A stretch of 64,000 nucleotides of DNA from Azolla pinnata (GCA_037176905.1 JBBBWG010011224.1:4344-68343); one strand, 5' to 3'. Counted from the first letter of the stretch, positions 13,034-25,459 are shown. The notes: generated from the sequence alone by a model not told the origin. Translations and numbers: made by a program.

Positions 13034-14630
13034 AATCAATGGGTGGTGTTTTATGATATACGAAACAATTCAAAGCAAATAGTTAAAAGCTCGGCTGGAG
13101 ATATCACATAAATTTATGGAAAGTTGTGACTTTGATACGAGTGTACGACACAAGAAATATCTTATTGTGAAGAAACAGGCGATGATCTGTCAAATTCCTC
13201 TCTACTGAATTCCTCTTGTCCATGAGTTTCTTAGAAATTGTTTCCCAAACTTGATAGTCATACTTATTCAGTTGATTGGTACATATGCATATATCGCTAT
13301 GGTCAATGATGAACATAATTTGGCTCGTGTGGTCAGCCACCGTCATATCTTGTCTTGAGTGGCTGAAAAGATTACCTTGTAACACAAACATGGTCAGTAA
13401 CCTTGCATGGTACTCTGTGACCTCCAGTGTATTATCCATAGCTGTTCATTTTTGATAATGCTATAACAGACTACCGTAATCTTTTGTCACTAATAGATAT
13501 TATTGTGGAAGGTGCATAAAAGTTTTTTGCTGTGCGTGGAATCTGAAACCAACAATGGTTTAACTGGTTGTGTAGTTTGACTTAAAAGATGTGATTTTCT
13601 AAGTGGAACACTAGTAGTTTGGCTATTTGGGCACCAGAACTGATCATGCCACATTCCACATGCTATTAGTCGAATTTCAATCTTGAGAAAGATGTTTTTA
13701 GTGTAAGGCTTGCCAACGCTGTCAATGTTGCTTTCAATCTGATGCAGACATAAGTGTTTACCTGAATGTAATGGATGGGGATGGAATTTGTCGATCATCC
13801 TGAAGGGTATCCAACAGAGAGGAATGGGAACCCATTTGATTCGAGGCCTAACATCTCCAATGATTATTGAATAAAACTAATTAACTGCACATATTTCACA
13901 GAAATAATCAACCAATGACACCTTATTGAGGAATCCAAAATAAGAACCACATGAGTACATAATTGAGGAATCAAAGATAAGAACCAGATGAGTACAAGAG
14001 TAATCAGTATACTCTGCAACAAAACATCTACGTAACCATGAAGGTGAAACAGTTTAGATATACCTGATGAACTGCACAAAGAATGTTCAATAGTTGTATA
14101 CACTTTCCGATATGCAAAGAAAGAAAGGGACAATCGTTAAAAAACTAACGTTGGGATCATTGGAAAACACAAATTCCAGTTCTAAAGAGGGTGAAAGAAA
14201 TATCATCCATAGTTCCAAGGATTATCAAGCAAGAGATTTAAAAGGTTTGAATGAAAAGATTAATTTAGTATAATGATCTGGATTTTAACACTCTTGCATG
14301 AAGAACAGATAATATTACATAAAAAGAGAAGTATTTACATTATTCCCTCAGATTCAGCAAAAAATCCTCAGTTTTTTTCTCATGTTTCACAAGACTTTGG
14401 TACTACTATCAAATAATTTTAAAAAGAGCCCAAAAATATAGCAATTTGTAGCACACGAATTTTATTTTCAAAATACAGAAATCATCACAAATTTGATATT
14501 TGACAAAAAAAAAATTTTAATTTTCAATATACACAAATGGGTTTAGGGTATTAAATCAATTGTATTGACATTCTATAGTAAATATAGACCAAGTATGATT
14601 AATAGATTTAATGAATTTGACTATAGATGA
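13034..14630. other. Intergenic, no gene seen
   Basis: The first part is the likely 3' UTR of the CRM gene. The rest is AT-rich with short frames only, and no protein family was recognised. Confidence 0.5.
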
Positions 14631-14769
14631 ATATGTATCAAGATTTTATATTAGAGGGTTGATATGGCACATTGACCCTTCATGCATGTGAGGGATGGCC
14701 GACTGTATGAGGGGGTGTGATTAGCAGTAATGTTGCGCATCGACCTCTACTGCTAATCACCCTCACATG

Positions 14770-14840
14770 CAAAAAAGCTGGATATTCGAACCCAAGAACT
14801 TTTGTAAATTAACTAAATAACCTAACCACTACACTATAAC
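14770..14840 (-). repeat. tRNA-like head (A-box/B-box), left arm
   Basis: Read on the minus strand it carries TATAGTGTAGTGGTTAGG (A-box-like) and, about 40 bases on, GGGTTCGAATA (B-box-like). This resembles a pol III promoter of a tRNA-derived SINE. It would not fold as a true tRNA. Confidence 0.5.
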
Positions 14841-15324
14841 CTACATAATAATATAAATCTAATATTTATATTTATTCATATTAATAAATAAGGCATTTTA
14901 CACAAAAACTTGATGTGCCGCATCGACCCCTGTTGCTTAAGGGGGTGATTTGCAGCAGGGATCGATGCGCCGCATCGACTCCTGCATGTGGAGGTAATTA
15001 GCAGAGGTCAATGCGGCACATTGACCCATGCTAATTGTGGGGGTGATTAGCAGCAATGGTTGATGCGGTGCATTGCCCCCTACTGCATGTGGAGGTGATT
15101 AGCAGTAGAGGTAAATGCGGCGCATCGACCCCTGCTACATGTGGAGGTGATTAGCAATAGAGATCGATGTGGCGCATCAACCCCTGCTAAATCTGGAGGT
15201 GATTAGCAACAAAAGTCGATGCGGTGCATCGACCCCTGCTGCAAATCACCCCGTTAAGCAACAGGGAAAATGCGCCGCATCGATTTTTTGAATAAAAGAA
15301 ATTAATATATATTTATTATACTAC

Positions 15325-15400
15325 CATGTAGTGTATAGTGTGGTGGTTTTGTTGCTTATTTATCATATAAAAAGTCTTGGGTTCGGACTTGATCAGCTCC
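15325..15400 (+). repeat. tRNA-like head (A-box/B-box), right arm
   Basis: On the plus strand it has TAGTGTATAGTGTGGTGG and then TTGGGTTCGGACTT, related to the left arm but inverted. It is a decayed copy. Confidence 0.45.
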
Positions 15401-15410
15401 AATTTTTATA

Positions 15411-16215
15411 GTTCCTCATAATGTTTGTTTTTTCATTTTTGTAGAAATACATGTGTTCTTGCATCGTATTGACTTCTTACATAAAGTCATATATGCATTG
15501 AAAATCGGCCCCTTCTAAAAATTTCATGTTTTATGTAGGAAATCAGTAGGGTGCATGAACTTCTTTACGCTAAACCATGTGTTTTCTACAAAAGTAATAA
15601 AATGGTGATCATTAAATCCATGACCTTTTTTATTAAAAATTAAATAATCTAACAAATACACTAAAATTATAATAATATTTATAAACTATTATTCAAATAT
15701 GTAATTGTTTTATATGATAATAAACATTTAAAAAAAAATCATGTGGCAAAGCTAAGCTCTGGATTGTTATCTCTTCATACACTGAGAATGTCAATAATTG
15801 TCAAGATAACGAGATTTTTTAGAAACCTTCAAATTGCTCAAGTTTTGAAATAGTGCTCTAATAATTTTTCTCAAATATTATATAATTACATGTAAATTAA
15901 ACATTTTCAAAATTTGAAATTATACAATTTTATGATTTTATAAAAATATTAAGTATTTAGGTGTTTTTTTAGTATAAATTGAGAATCTTAAAAGAGACAC
16001 AAAATATTACCTGTTCTTTTTGCAAACCTGTTATTTTGCAAAGACGGGATGGATCGGTAGAGATAACATATCGATCATAACACTAAGAGATACGAAATCG
16101 AAGAAGAAGGTATTATTGTAAGAAAAACATTGCTCCTGAAGTAGAGGAAGATGTGTGCTGATCTCGACGCTCGAATGGGTTATAGATGGGGGCATGCATA
16201 TCGATGGAATACTAT
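15411..16215. other. Intergenic, AT-rich, no gene seen
   Basis: This is a low-complexity AT-rich stretch with only short reading frames and no recognisable family. Confidence 0.5.
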
Positions 16216-16384
16216 TGTCAAAGATTCAAACCTGTGTAATACAGTTCCCTACTAGCATTTAAAATCTAGAGACCGTAATTATATGAGTTGAGCATTCCGT
16301 CAAAGATTCAAACTCGTGTAATACAGTTCCTTACTAGCATTTATCTATTTATCTCAAATCTAGAGGCCGTAATTATATGAGTTA
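16216..16384 (+). repeat. Tandem duplication of about 82 bp
   Basis: Two adjacent copies (about 16216-16297 and 16298-16384) share TCAAAGATTCAAAC, GTGTAATACAGTTCC, TACTAGCATTTA and CCGTAATTATATGAGTT. The second has a short insertion (ATCTATTTATCTCA-like) in the middle. Confidence 0.8.
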
Positions 16385-17440
16385 CGGTCAACACCAAGAC
16401 TTCAAGGCTCTCGTACTTCAAGCCTCTTGGTATAACAATATTACTATATTGTCTTCTTGTTTTCATCTTATCTTTTGGTTAACTAATCGGACGGGAGTGA
16501 GCTAATGAAACAGCTCATTAGTTGACCCGGTGTTCGTGAGCACCTCCATGCACGAACACCTCCATGCTTTGACCTAGAAAACACATGAGAGAGGACTGGC
16601 CTCTTAAGAGGAATCAGCGTATTACGATGACAAACTTGCAAGAGGATCGATCGAGGGACCTACTGATGGAGCACGTTTGAGGAAAGAAGTTGCAGCACGG
16701 GATAGATATCGTTTGGCCTCAAAAGCTAATCACTAAACTCGTGCTCTCAACAGCATAGGAAGCACACTAGAAATGCTTATTGCTCTAAGCTAGTGAATGT
16801 CGCATGATGGACCTTTGCTATAAATAATGAGCACGAATGCAGACGTGGGGAAAAAGGAGGCAGGTCATCCGAGTTCTAGCTGGGAACTCGGGATCGGACG
16901 GCATGAAAGAATCATAAGAATCTCCGGCAAAGAGGAGAAGCGTCCGATGAATGTGTCGGATCCACGGCGTATGTTGGCGAGCGAGTATTCTTGATCCCCC
17001 GAAGCGAGAACGCCGGATAGATGGGAATCGGATGAACGGCATCTGCGATGCCGGCGAACGAATATTCAAGATACTCATGGAATATAGTAATGCGTGTGGT
17101 GAAAAACATGTATAGCTAGCTAGGGTTAAGTTAATTGGCGATATAATCAGTGGGAATCAGGAGAATTCGGAAGATGAAATCGAGGCTCGGACCACAGTGC
17201 GCTGCATCATTAGACACGATCCGAATGTGAATTAATCACGATCGCGACGAGATGCAACGAAGAGCGCGAGGCAGCAACACTGATTTTGTGCACGAATCAA
17301 GACGATGGCGGATTTCATCATCATCATCATCATCAGCAGCAGTAGCAGCATCATCATCATCGTTATTGATTTTGGGGGAATCAAACCAGGCGGGGCTGAT
17401 GAGCAGCAGCACCAGCAGCATAGTCGGGGTAAACGTCGTT
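16385..17440. other. Intergenic, no gene seen
   Basis: Moderate GC from 16800 to 17300. Short frames without family resemblance. A short ATC/GCA trinucleotide run lies at 17316-17362. Confidence 0.45.
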
Positions 17441-18250
17441 TATATAGACATATTGCCGCACAAAAAACTTTTATTTTTCCGCAAAGTTTGCTGCTAATTT
17501 GCCACGTCTATTGCCGCAGTTTTTTCCGGTCACATTACTGCAGGTATATCCGGGACATTTTCCGCAATTTTTGCCAGATATTTTACCGCGAAATTGATTT
17601 TCACCGGTCAATTGACGCAAGTTTTGCAGCAAGTTTAGCCGCGAGTTTGCAGCTATTGTCGCGACTTTGCCGTGGATTTACCGCAATTAGGGTGCTATTT
17701 TGCCGCGAGTTTACCGCGAAATAGATGCAAATTTGCCGCGACCTATCCGCATAATTACCACAACAAATGTGAAAATCTCTCATTTTAGTTCATTTCAGGC
17801 AAATTAGGGGTATAAAAATTGCTCTAATTTGCCTGAAATGAACTAAAATGAGAGATTTTCTATATGGCAGCTATATTGCTGCAACCACGCATCTATCTTG
17901 CGGCAAACACGCGGCAATTTTGTGCTATATGTCAGTTGTTGCACCTTTGCCGCAATATAGTCGCATGTTTCTATATTGCAGTTGTGTTGCTGCAAGCACA
18001 CGGCTATCTTGCGGCAAACACGCGGCAATTTTGTGCCATATGTCAGTTGCCGCACCTTTGCCGCACCTTGGCCGCAATATAGCCGCGCAGTTGCCGCGAC
18101 TTTGCCGCTTAGTTGCCACTTATTTACCGCTCATTTGCCGCATACTTGCAATTCATTTGCAGCTCATTTATCGTGAGTGTGCCGCGCAATTACCGGAATA
18201 TTGCCGCAGTTTGCAGCAACCTTGCTGCAAATTTACCGCGTAGTTGCCAC
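17440..18250 (+). repeat. TTGCCGC/TTACCGC motif array
   Basis: Several dozen same-strand copies of a 7-base motif (TTGCCGC, TTACCGC and variants such as TTGCAGC) recur every 10-20 bases, separated by short AT-rich spacers. Within it a longer unit is duplicated: about 17870-17966 and 17987-18067 share ATCTTGCGGCAAACACGCGG and CCATATGTCAGTTG-like segments. GC content is well above the flanks. A perfect hairpin interrupts it. I recognise no element family. Confidence 0.8.
17772..17859. repeat. Perfect hairpin, 36-bp arms
   Basis: The left arm (17772-17807) and right arm (17824-17859) are exact reverse complements over 36 bases, with a 16-base loop. The arm includes CATTTTAGTTCATTTCAGGC. A transcript would form a long perfect duplex. 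Confidence 0.95.
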
Positions 18251-18553
18251 AATTTTGTTGATTTTATCATGGAAAATACATTATGGATTCAACAATCTCA
18301 TTTGGGTCCTTGTTGGAAGGAAATTTCTGAATACTCCAACGTAACAAACCCATACCACACCTGCTAGTTTCAGTTCACAAGAAACCCAATGACTTGGATA
18401 CTACTCACCATATGAGTTCTGCCTTTGGGCAAGATATTGACCATTGGCAACATCTGAGCAAGATGCTACTCCATAAAACCTCTGCTCACGATCACTAATA
18501 ACTCACATGAAACCCAATATCCAGCAATCCACACAGTGACAAAGTAGGCTAAA

Positions 18554-18773
18554 TCAGAATCCACAGCTATTTTCTGTCCCGAAGTCCAGCCATCTATACC
18601 TCTTGATGTTTACCCTTTGTGAAACTGAGTTGCTTTCATACCTATCTTCATCCTTCTCTCTAAGATTCATTCCTTGGCCTTTGAACCCACTTCTTTTATC
18701 TGGTCTCTGGACCATTTCAACTCGGTTAAGTTTGGAACTTGGCTCCAAAGCCTCCCAATTTTCTTGAAAAACT
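18554..18773 (-). CDS. Orphan coding-like terminal exon downstream of TPX2
   Basis: A minus-strand frame preceded by an acceptor-like CCCTAG runs 73 codons to TGA. It reads VFQENWEALEPSSKLNRVEM, then VQRPDKRSGFKGQGMNLREK, then ...RYRWLDFGTENSCGF. The composition (charged, Ser/Asn-rich, few hydrophobic runs) is like real coding sequence, unlike its surroundings. It begins in phase 2, which would fit the donor of TPX2's penultimate exon at 19849, so it might be an alternative last exon. It could also be a remnant of another gene. I do not recognise the sequence. Confidence 0.3.
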
Positions 18774-19639
18774 CTAGGGCTTACAAAACTCTATAGAGTT
18801 ACCATCTTCGCAGGGAATGTTCATTGCATGGTCAAAGATCATATGAATCCTTAATAGAAAAGTCGGATTTATCTTCAGAGGTCTCTATTCATTTATGGGA
18901 AGTTTCACTAGACTAAAATTTTCATACTACTAAAGCTGTTAAGTTAGAATCATCTAGAAATTATGCAACTTTCTGAAAAAACAAACCCAAAAGATGCAGT
19001 GAAGGTACCAATCCCCTTGGTTCATCTATAATGAGGCAATGCCATATCACAAAACAAAATGCCATTGCATAACTTCCATACTAGTCATGCTAACAAACCT
19101 CCTAGCATCTCACTAATGAATGGTTGCTGATGGCACTGTTAGGTAAGAACCTTCGTGAATGGTTTTTGATTCTCGCTATCATACACTTTCAAGAAGATTG
19201 AGAAAATAATAGATGACAATTATAACTAATACTCCCTGATTTGAATCCACACAAATCTACATTCATTACCATTAGATTCTCAAAGATCTCACTCCTGCTT
19301 AGCCCCATTATTTATATTCAATGCAAATCGCTTAATTTGTGTCAAAAACTTCGGCAAACAACTTCACATCTCAATCAATTACATTATATATATGTATTAT
19401 ATATGATTCAAACACAATAACGGAATTCCTCGTGCAACGAGCAGTTACTTACAAGATTGAATACAACAACTATATTTTGTCAAATATCTTTCCACATCAG
19501 ATTCCAAATGCTTACTAATCCAATAATACCCTCAGTGTGTGAAAAGGATGGATTCACAGCACGGAGGCGCTGTTTCATGTAGAAAGATGTGAAGGATTAT
19601 GAGTTGATCCATCAATCAATGGCAATAGGTGTGTAGCGA
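18774..19639. other. Region 3' of TPX2, no gene seen
   Basis: Likely TPX2 3' UTR and intergenic sequence; only short frames. Confidence 0.5.
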
Positions 19640-22600
19640 CTATCTCATATGATGAACCAGAAAAGCGGATCGCTTCTCTGAATATCTTTGCTCCTTTGAT
19701 TGTATACTTGGGCTTAGCACCCGAATAATCTCCTTAGCAGTCCTACAGAGAATTTTAACAAATTGAATTACACAGGAGAATCTTCAGCAAGCGAAGGGAG
19801 AGAATGTGTATGGAAAAAATTATCCGAGGTTAATAGCAGAATTTATACCTGGTATGAACTGGAAATGCATCAGAGTCCAGGCTTGGTTGCCCATAAAATG
19901 CACTTTTCCTCTGGTAATGGCTGATTACATCATCAGCTTGCCCAGAAAAGTTAATGTTCTGCAGTGTGTTTATCAAAAGACAGGTTATATTACGAATGAA
20001 TATCACAGAAACAATATACAATTCTATGATGCTAGTAACGTGCAATGCAAGACACAGCTCATTGAATCAATAGCATTTTCTTTCAACCTTGTGTTGGGGC
20101 TTTCTGTGTTGAGTAGTTGCTTCAGCTGCAACAGAGTACTTTTGGACCTCTGATAGAGGTTTCCGGCTTTTCTCAACAGTTGGAAGCGGTGTGCTTCGAG
20201 ATACCATTGTATCATTATCTGTTCTTGGATGAACAACTTGGCAGTTATCACTAAAAACATGTAGACCCTAGCAAAATCCATTAGAAAATTGTTGGAAATT
20301 AGTATAGTACAAGGAAAACCCAGCTGGCAAAACCAATAAAAAAGATGGTAGTGAGCTATATTATATACATTCGATGCAGGTATAGAGATTCTGACATTAT
20401 CATGTTCACCCACTTGTTTAAGCCTCCCTGTTTTTTTAACGTTACCAAAATATTCATTCTGCAGTAATTATCTATTCAGAATATGAAACAGGTAAACATA
20501 GCTCAAGGTTATGGAAACACATTGACATGTTATTATATAACTATGCATGATATATAAATAAATACACGTATATGTGTGTATATACAGAGATGTAGAGATT
20601 TACAAGTACCCTATGGTGGTGCTCCTGTAGAAAAGCTTCATATTGGTGAGCACGTTGATCTGTAGCAAATTGGAACTCCTAAATAAAATAAACTCAATTA
20701 GAATAGAAAATATGGAGATGCTTCACGAACAGCTTTAAGAGCTTGTCATGAATTCTTTTGCGTAGCCAATAATGAAGTAAACAACTTCTATATACATGAC
20801 ATGCCAAAACAAGAAATTCTCCTCTTAAAAACGAGGTGAAAATTCCAACTGACACAAGATGAAGTTAGTTAATTTCCTCATCAATGAACTCATATAAACT
20901 AATTCTTCGCATGTAGAATAAAACCTCACTGGCATGACATACCTTTGGTATGGTTGCTTGACGTTTCATGACTGTAAACACCCCAACATCACCTCTGCTT
21001 GAGAAAATCTGCATTTCAAGCAAGATTATATTTTACTGCATTGCAAATGCAAAAGTAGAGACAAAACTCTAAAAAGTAAAAGAAGTTGCATACTCTCTTA
21101 TCAAGTGGGCGGGCTTTGAACTGAGGATTCATCATACTCTCTTCTATCTCTTGTGTGGTCTTGTACCTAGGTAATAAAACATGTATGAATAAGAGTAACC
21201 GTGTAAGACCCAAAGCGCTAAAAAAGTTGAAAGATATACCTTGGAGGACGAACCCGTGCTCCTGTATGGAGATGAAATTCCCCTTTGGATGATATGACTC
21301 TTTCCGCATTTGGTGGAGCAGATGTCTGCTAGTGAAAGCATAAGTAATGAGAATCTCATAAAAAACAGAGCTATTGATGAAATTTACAAGATGCCATTGT
21401 GATATTTTACATCTACTGAAGGTACAGCATGTTGATGTACTAATGCTCTTTCCATGGTCCTTAGGTTGAACTCCTGCAATGATCAACATTCAAAATGCAA
21501 AACAAATGTTCTTCAGGCTATAGAAAGTTCGATGTTGGTAAGCTGTCGTGAAGGAAAATGGGATGTTTGTATGTCAACTGACTTGGAATTCTGGCAAGTG
21601 TGGAGTACTTCTGTGAGGCAAAGGGAGTGAAGGAGCCTCAAGAATCTGTAATCAAAAGCAAATTATCTACATTACATGAAATGAATTGTCTAAAAATAAC
21701 TCATTAGAAGTATTTTCCATAAATCGGTGAAGGGCAACATTATCTTAATGATGAAATATCATAAGAGATAAAGTATAAAACAAAGTCACAATATAAGCTG
21801 GCATTATATAGAGATGAAGTCAGATACCCTTTTGTTCACTGGTCTTGCTTTAAATTTGGGCATATTTGCCAGCATCTCCTCTTCAAGTTGGGCCGAACTC
21901 TTAATGCTGGAAAAGAGACACGGGTCATTGAAAATAAGTGTTTACGATGTATGATAAATCAATGTTTAGTCACTGGAGTTAGTGAGCTAACGTGGGAGGC
22001 CGTGCTCTCAACGATGTTCCTAGATGTGGCTCTTTAGGCCGTGTCAACTTGAGATTTCGGCCTTTTGATGTAGACGTTTCCTGGAAACATAACAAAAATC
22101 TCAAAACTCTTTCCCTCCTCGTGATGTTTATATACAGAAAAGGGAAACTGTATCAGTTGTCAAACAAGAGCACTACAATCAAGCAAGGAAGTAAAGCACA
22201 CCTGTGTCCTGAAATCCCCTAACAAATTCATCTGAAACTTCTGCACCATTTCTGCCACAGGTATGTATGGTAAACTTGACTCCTGAATCAAACAACCACA
22301 ATTGAGAAAAAAAAACATTAACCTATTTCTTCCAAAGGAAAAGAGAAAAACAAATGCAGTGATGAAAATCGGTTTTACCTGGCCACCATAATTGCAATGT
22401 CCTGTTTCTTTATGAATAAGGGCCCGCTTCTCCGTGTAAAACTGAAACTCTTGTGGGACGGTTAGAGTAGGTGCAGACCGAGGTACCTTGATAAAACACA
22501 GGAACTCAGAATTTGTAAACAAAAGGTAAATGATTTATAGTACTTTAAATAATAGGAATTCATTCATGGCTACCTGATATGACCGTCCCCCATCAAGCTT

Positions 22601-24790
22601 CTGCTTCTTGGATGCCCTTTTTTCAGTAGTAACGCTGAATTCCTGGGGAAGGAATATTGTTTGTTTGATGTCAAAGGGAATGATGTGGGGAACATAACAG
22701 AGGAGCTAGCCATGATAAACAAAACATGGACACAGATAACTATCACACCTCAGTCCTTTGTTTTTTTGAGGTTTGTTTTTCCTCAGCAATATCCATCTTT
22801 TGGAATCCATCCAAGCATCTTTTAAGTGTCGTGGGTACTTTACTGGCATTTAATATACAAACAAACATGAGAGACAAGGAGCTATTGCCAATTCAAATCA
22901 GGAAGCAGAGTATAGTGAACCTTTGCAGAGTTCTTGTATTCTTTCCAGCATCCTGTTTCTTTAGCTCTGAGTAATTCCTCTTCAGTGGTAAGTTCTGTCC
23001 GCATTGAGCACTCTCATCGTTACTTGGCATTTGACATTTTGGGGTACTTGGTTCACCCTTATTTGAAACGGGAATGTCTACGTATTGAACCACTTTCAGT
23101 GTCTAGATCTACCAAAGAATGTCTTACAAAATTAGATTATCATTTTAACCTGAAGGAAGACCTTTATCTTACCATGGATACTGATGATCTCTTTTGGAGA
23201 TGAAATTTGCTTCGGAATGATAGTATCTCCAACATTGGCACTACATATAAAACAAGATAAGAAGCCTTAGCTTTCGATGAATCCACACTTTCGCTACAGA
23301 TCTTCACAGAGTAAGCTCTAGCTCAGCTAACTACGTAGCCAGCACTAGGATTCAGTCATGAAGAATCAGAATTTTAGAAAGATATGTGCAGATAAACGCC
23401 TGCTTTAAGGACTATAACTACAACAAGAAAATCACCATAGAAAAAACATAATTGGTAATATGGGCCTTTCAAGGTATCGTAATACCTGGTACCACCGTCT
23501 TGAGTATTGTTCGGGAACTCTGAAGACAACCGAACTACAAGCTAGAATACAACAAACAAGACAACTTGAGCAGATAAAAAATATGCATACACTAATTGAT
23601 TCTTATATATACGACTTTATGAGAATCCTGCACATTAAGAAGGCAAGTGAGAAAAAAACACTGCCTTTCGTGTTCAATGCATTGTTAACACAATCAGAAT
23701 TAATTGCAATGCATATGCATACCCAAGAACTAGCAGGAATTCATGATGATTTTGCCACAAAACTCAAAGGGACATCTTAGTGAAACTTATCTGGCAACTT
23801 CATCATATTTTATCTGTGAAGAAGATTGCACGGAACAGGGAGAGAGGAAGGTTCAGCACAATGCAAGCTTGTTTCCTAGATAGTCAGGACAATCTATGAC
23901 AAGCTTACCTTTGATTATCATCAGACAGATATCTTGAGAACACAAAGTACAGCATTCCTCACAATGAATTGCCCAAAATATTACTTTGGTGCTTTGAAAA
24001 TGGGACTACAATGCAATCATTCAGACATTGATCATCATGAAAAGAATAACTAAGGTATTATGATTCAACACAAAATCCTTACAAGCCAAAGATCTGAGAT
24101 CAATTTGCACCATAGTGCTTGTGGTAGAACTTTATCCAAGACCTTACTCACAACACACGTAATTAAACTTAACACACTGCACACACATATATATACCACA
24201 CAATTTGGGTGGATGGAAAAGAATGTACCTTTTGAACTTCGATATATTCCTCTAGGGTGCAACCCATTGAGAGCTCTCGAACCGATTTAACCTTCCCAAC
24301 GAATGCTGAAGATGTTCGATTATCGGCAAAAGGCAAAACAAGGATATGGTTTAGTTTCCAGCTATGCTTCACGCACAAGACATCCGGCAATGTCACAAAA
24401 CCATCCATATTCAAGAAAAGTTTGCATACAATAACTTACAAAGAAAAGAAGTAATAAATAAGAAATGGCTACAGAATCGAGGGATTCCTTCTGTTGTAGA
24501 GCGTCAAGCATAGACCGTGGGGGAACATATTGATTCAAGATCCAAACATTGATGATACAGCATGAAGATAGACGAGATGTTATGTTGTAAAAAGGGGAAA
24601 GAGAGAGAGAGCGAGAGGGGAGAAACTTACGAGATGCAGGGTGGCTTGGGGCTGCACAAAACCATAATTCTGCAGCCGCAGCTTCTTCATCGGTCTCGCC
24701 AGTGCAGAAATCGAAGAAATGCGGGGCAGAGAACTCATATTTGGGATCAACAACAAACTCGGCTGCATTCTCGGAGCCCTGGCTTTGCAT
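19640..24790 (-). CDS. TPX2: TPX2, targeting protein for Xklp2 (spindle assembly factor)
   Basis: TPX2 nucleates spindle microtubules and binds and activates Aurora kinase. I count 21 coding exons on the minus strand: 24790-24631, 24305-24229, 23517-23486, 23240-23173, 23092-22921, 22818-22749, 22642-22574, 22486-22379, 22282-22202, 22080-21992, 21906-21828, 21645-21583, 21473-21411, 21328-21240, 21166-21094, 21008-20943, 20678-20610, 20458-20369, 20267-20088, 19958-19849 and 19742-19640. Phase closes at every join, giving 636 residues. The N-terminal motif YEFSAPHFFDFCTGETDEE then AELWF then ASPFVGKVKS is the plant TPX2/Aurora-binding signature. TPX2 repeats follow: LTVPQEFQFYTEKRA, PYIPVAEMVQKFQ, LKLTRPKEPHLGTSLRARPP, MPKFKARPVNKR, EFNLRTMERALVHQ, KGEFHLHTGARVRPPR, PQFKARPLDKR, TIPKEFQFATDQRA. 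Exon 3 is only 32 bases, so its ends are the least certain. Confidence 0.93.
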
Positions 24791-25250
24791 CGTGGAGACG
24801 AATTGAAGCCCCTGGGGAAGAGGCAGGCACCAAACCCTAATCCTGGAGAGGGGGAGATGAACAACGGAAGGGAAGCAAGCACTGGATGCAGTGGAATGGA
24901 GATGGGTAGCAGATAGATAGATTGGTGGGCGTTCTCGTTTCGTTTCTGCTCTTTTGATTCTCTCGGCCTCTGACCGATCCTCGCTCGCTCTGCGTTTCCT
25001 CTCTGTCTCTTTTCTCTGTCTCTGTCTCTGTCCCTGTCCCTGTCCCTGTCCCTGTCTCTTACTCTGTCTCTGTCTCTGCACCTCGCTCTGTCGCTCGCTC
25101 CCTTCGACTGGAGCTCCGAATCTCTCCGCGTGAGCAAAGATCGAAGAGGAAAGGGAGCGGATCTCAAGACGCCCTTTCTTTACTTTGCCCTATGATCCGC
25201 TTTCACGTCCGGGGGCCCCCTTTCAAATTTTCTGACCGTTGGGGCAACAA
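24791..25250. other. TPX2 5' leader and upstream region
   Basis: It contains CT-rich tracts at 25000-25110 (repeats of CTCTGT and CCCTGT). No separate gene is seen. Confidence 0.5.
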
Positions 25251-25254
25251 CCTC

Positions 25255-25445
25255 AACCCTAAAAAAAACCCTAACCCTAAACGCCCAAAGACATCAGCCC
25301 TAAAAACCCTAACCCTAATCCTAGCCTCCTTGCCCAGGAAAGAAAGACATGGCTTCTGGATGAACTTTCGTCGTCGCTCGATATTAAATTCGTTTCCAAG
25401 ATTCGAACCTTTGCCCTCTCGTCGAATGCTAACCATCAATTAGCC
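25255..25445 (-). mobile_element. tRNA-derived SINE copy A with telomere-like tail
   Basis: On the minus strand the head has TTGATGGTTAGCATTC (A-box-like) and AAAGGTTCGAATCTTGG (B-box-like). A body follows with AGTTCATCCAGAAGCCATG, then TCTTTCTTTCCTGGGC and AAGGAGGCTA. The tail is a run of GGATTAGGGTTAGGG and related units reaching about 25255. The body is shared with copy B. Confidence 0.65.
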
Positions 25446-25459
25446 CATCTGATGTCGGC

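Larger units (their letters stand above)
14640..15410. repeat. Foldback element with a palindromic 52-bp tandem array
   Basis: Ten copies of a motif like GATGCGGCGCATCGACCCC occur; the eight from about 14912 to 15285 are spaced 47-54 bases apart. The best preserved is a 17-base palindrome at 14962-14978 (8-bp arms). Long imperfect inverted arms enclose the array: about 14770-14963 and 15231-15410. Their inner 36 bases (14928-14963 and 15231-15266) differ at only two sites. The outer parts look like tRNA heads. Between copies CG often becomes TG or CA. Two outlying motif copies lie at about 14660 and 14730. No transposase is visible. Confidence 0.8.

Noticed and set aside
14640-15300. CRISPR-like regular spacing (about 52 bases)
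   Set aside because: The repeat copies vary, the spacers are related to each other, there is no cas gene, and this is a plant nuclear locus. It is a palindromic satellite or foldback.
14770-15400. Functional tRNA genes
   Set aside because: A- and B-box-like sequences are present, but acceptor stem, anticodon arm and overall pairing are absent. Better read as SINE heads.
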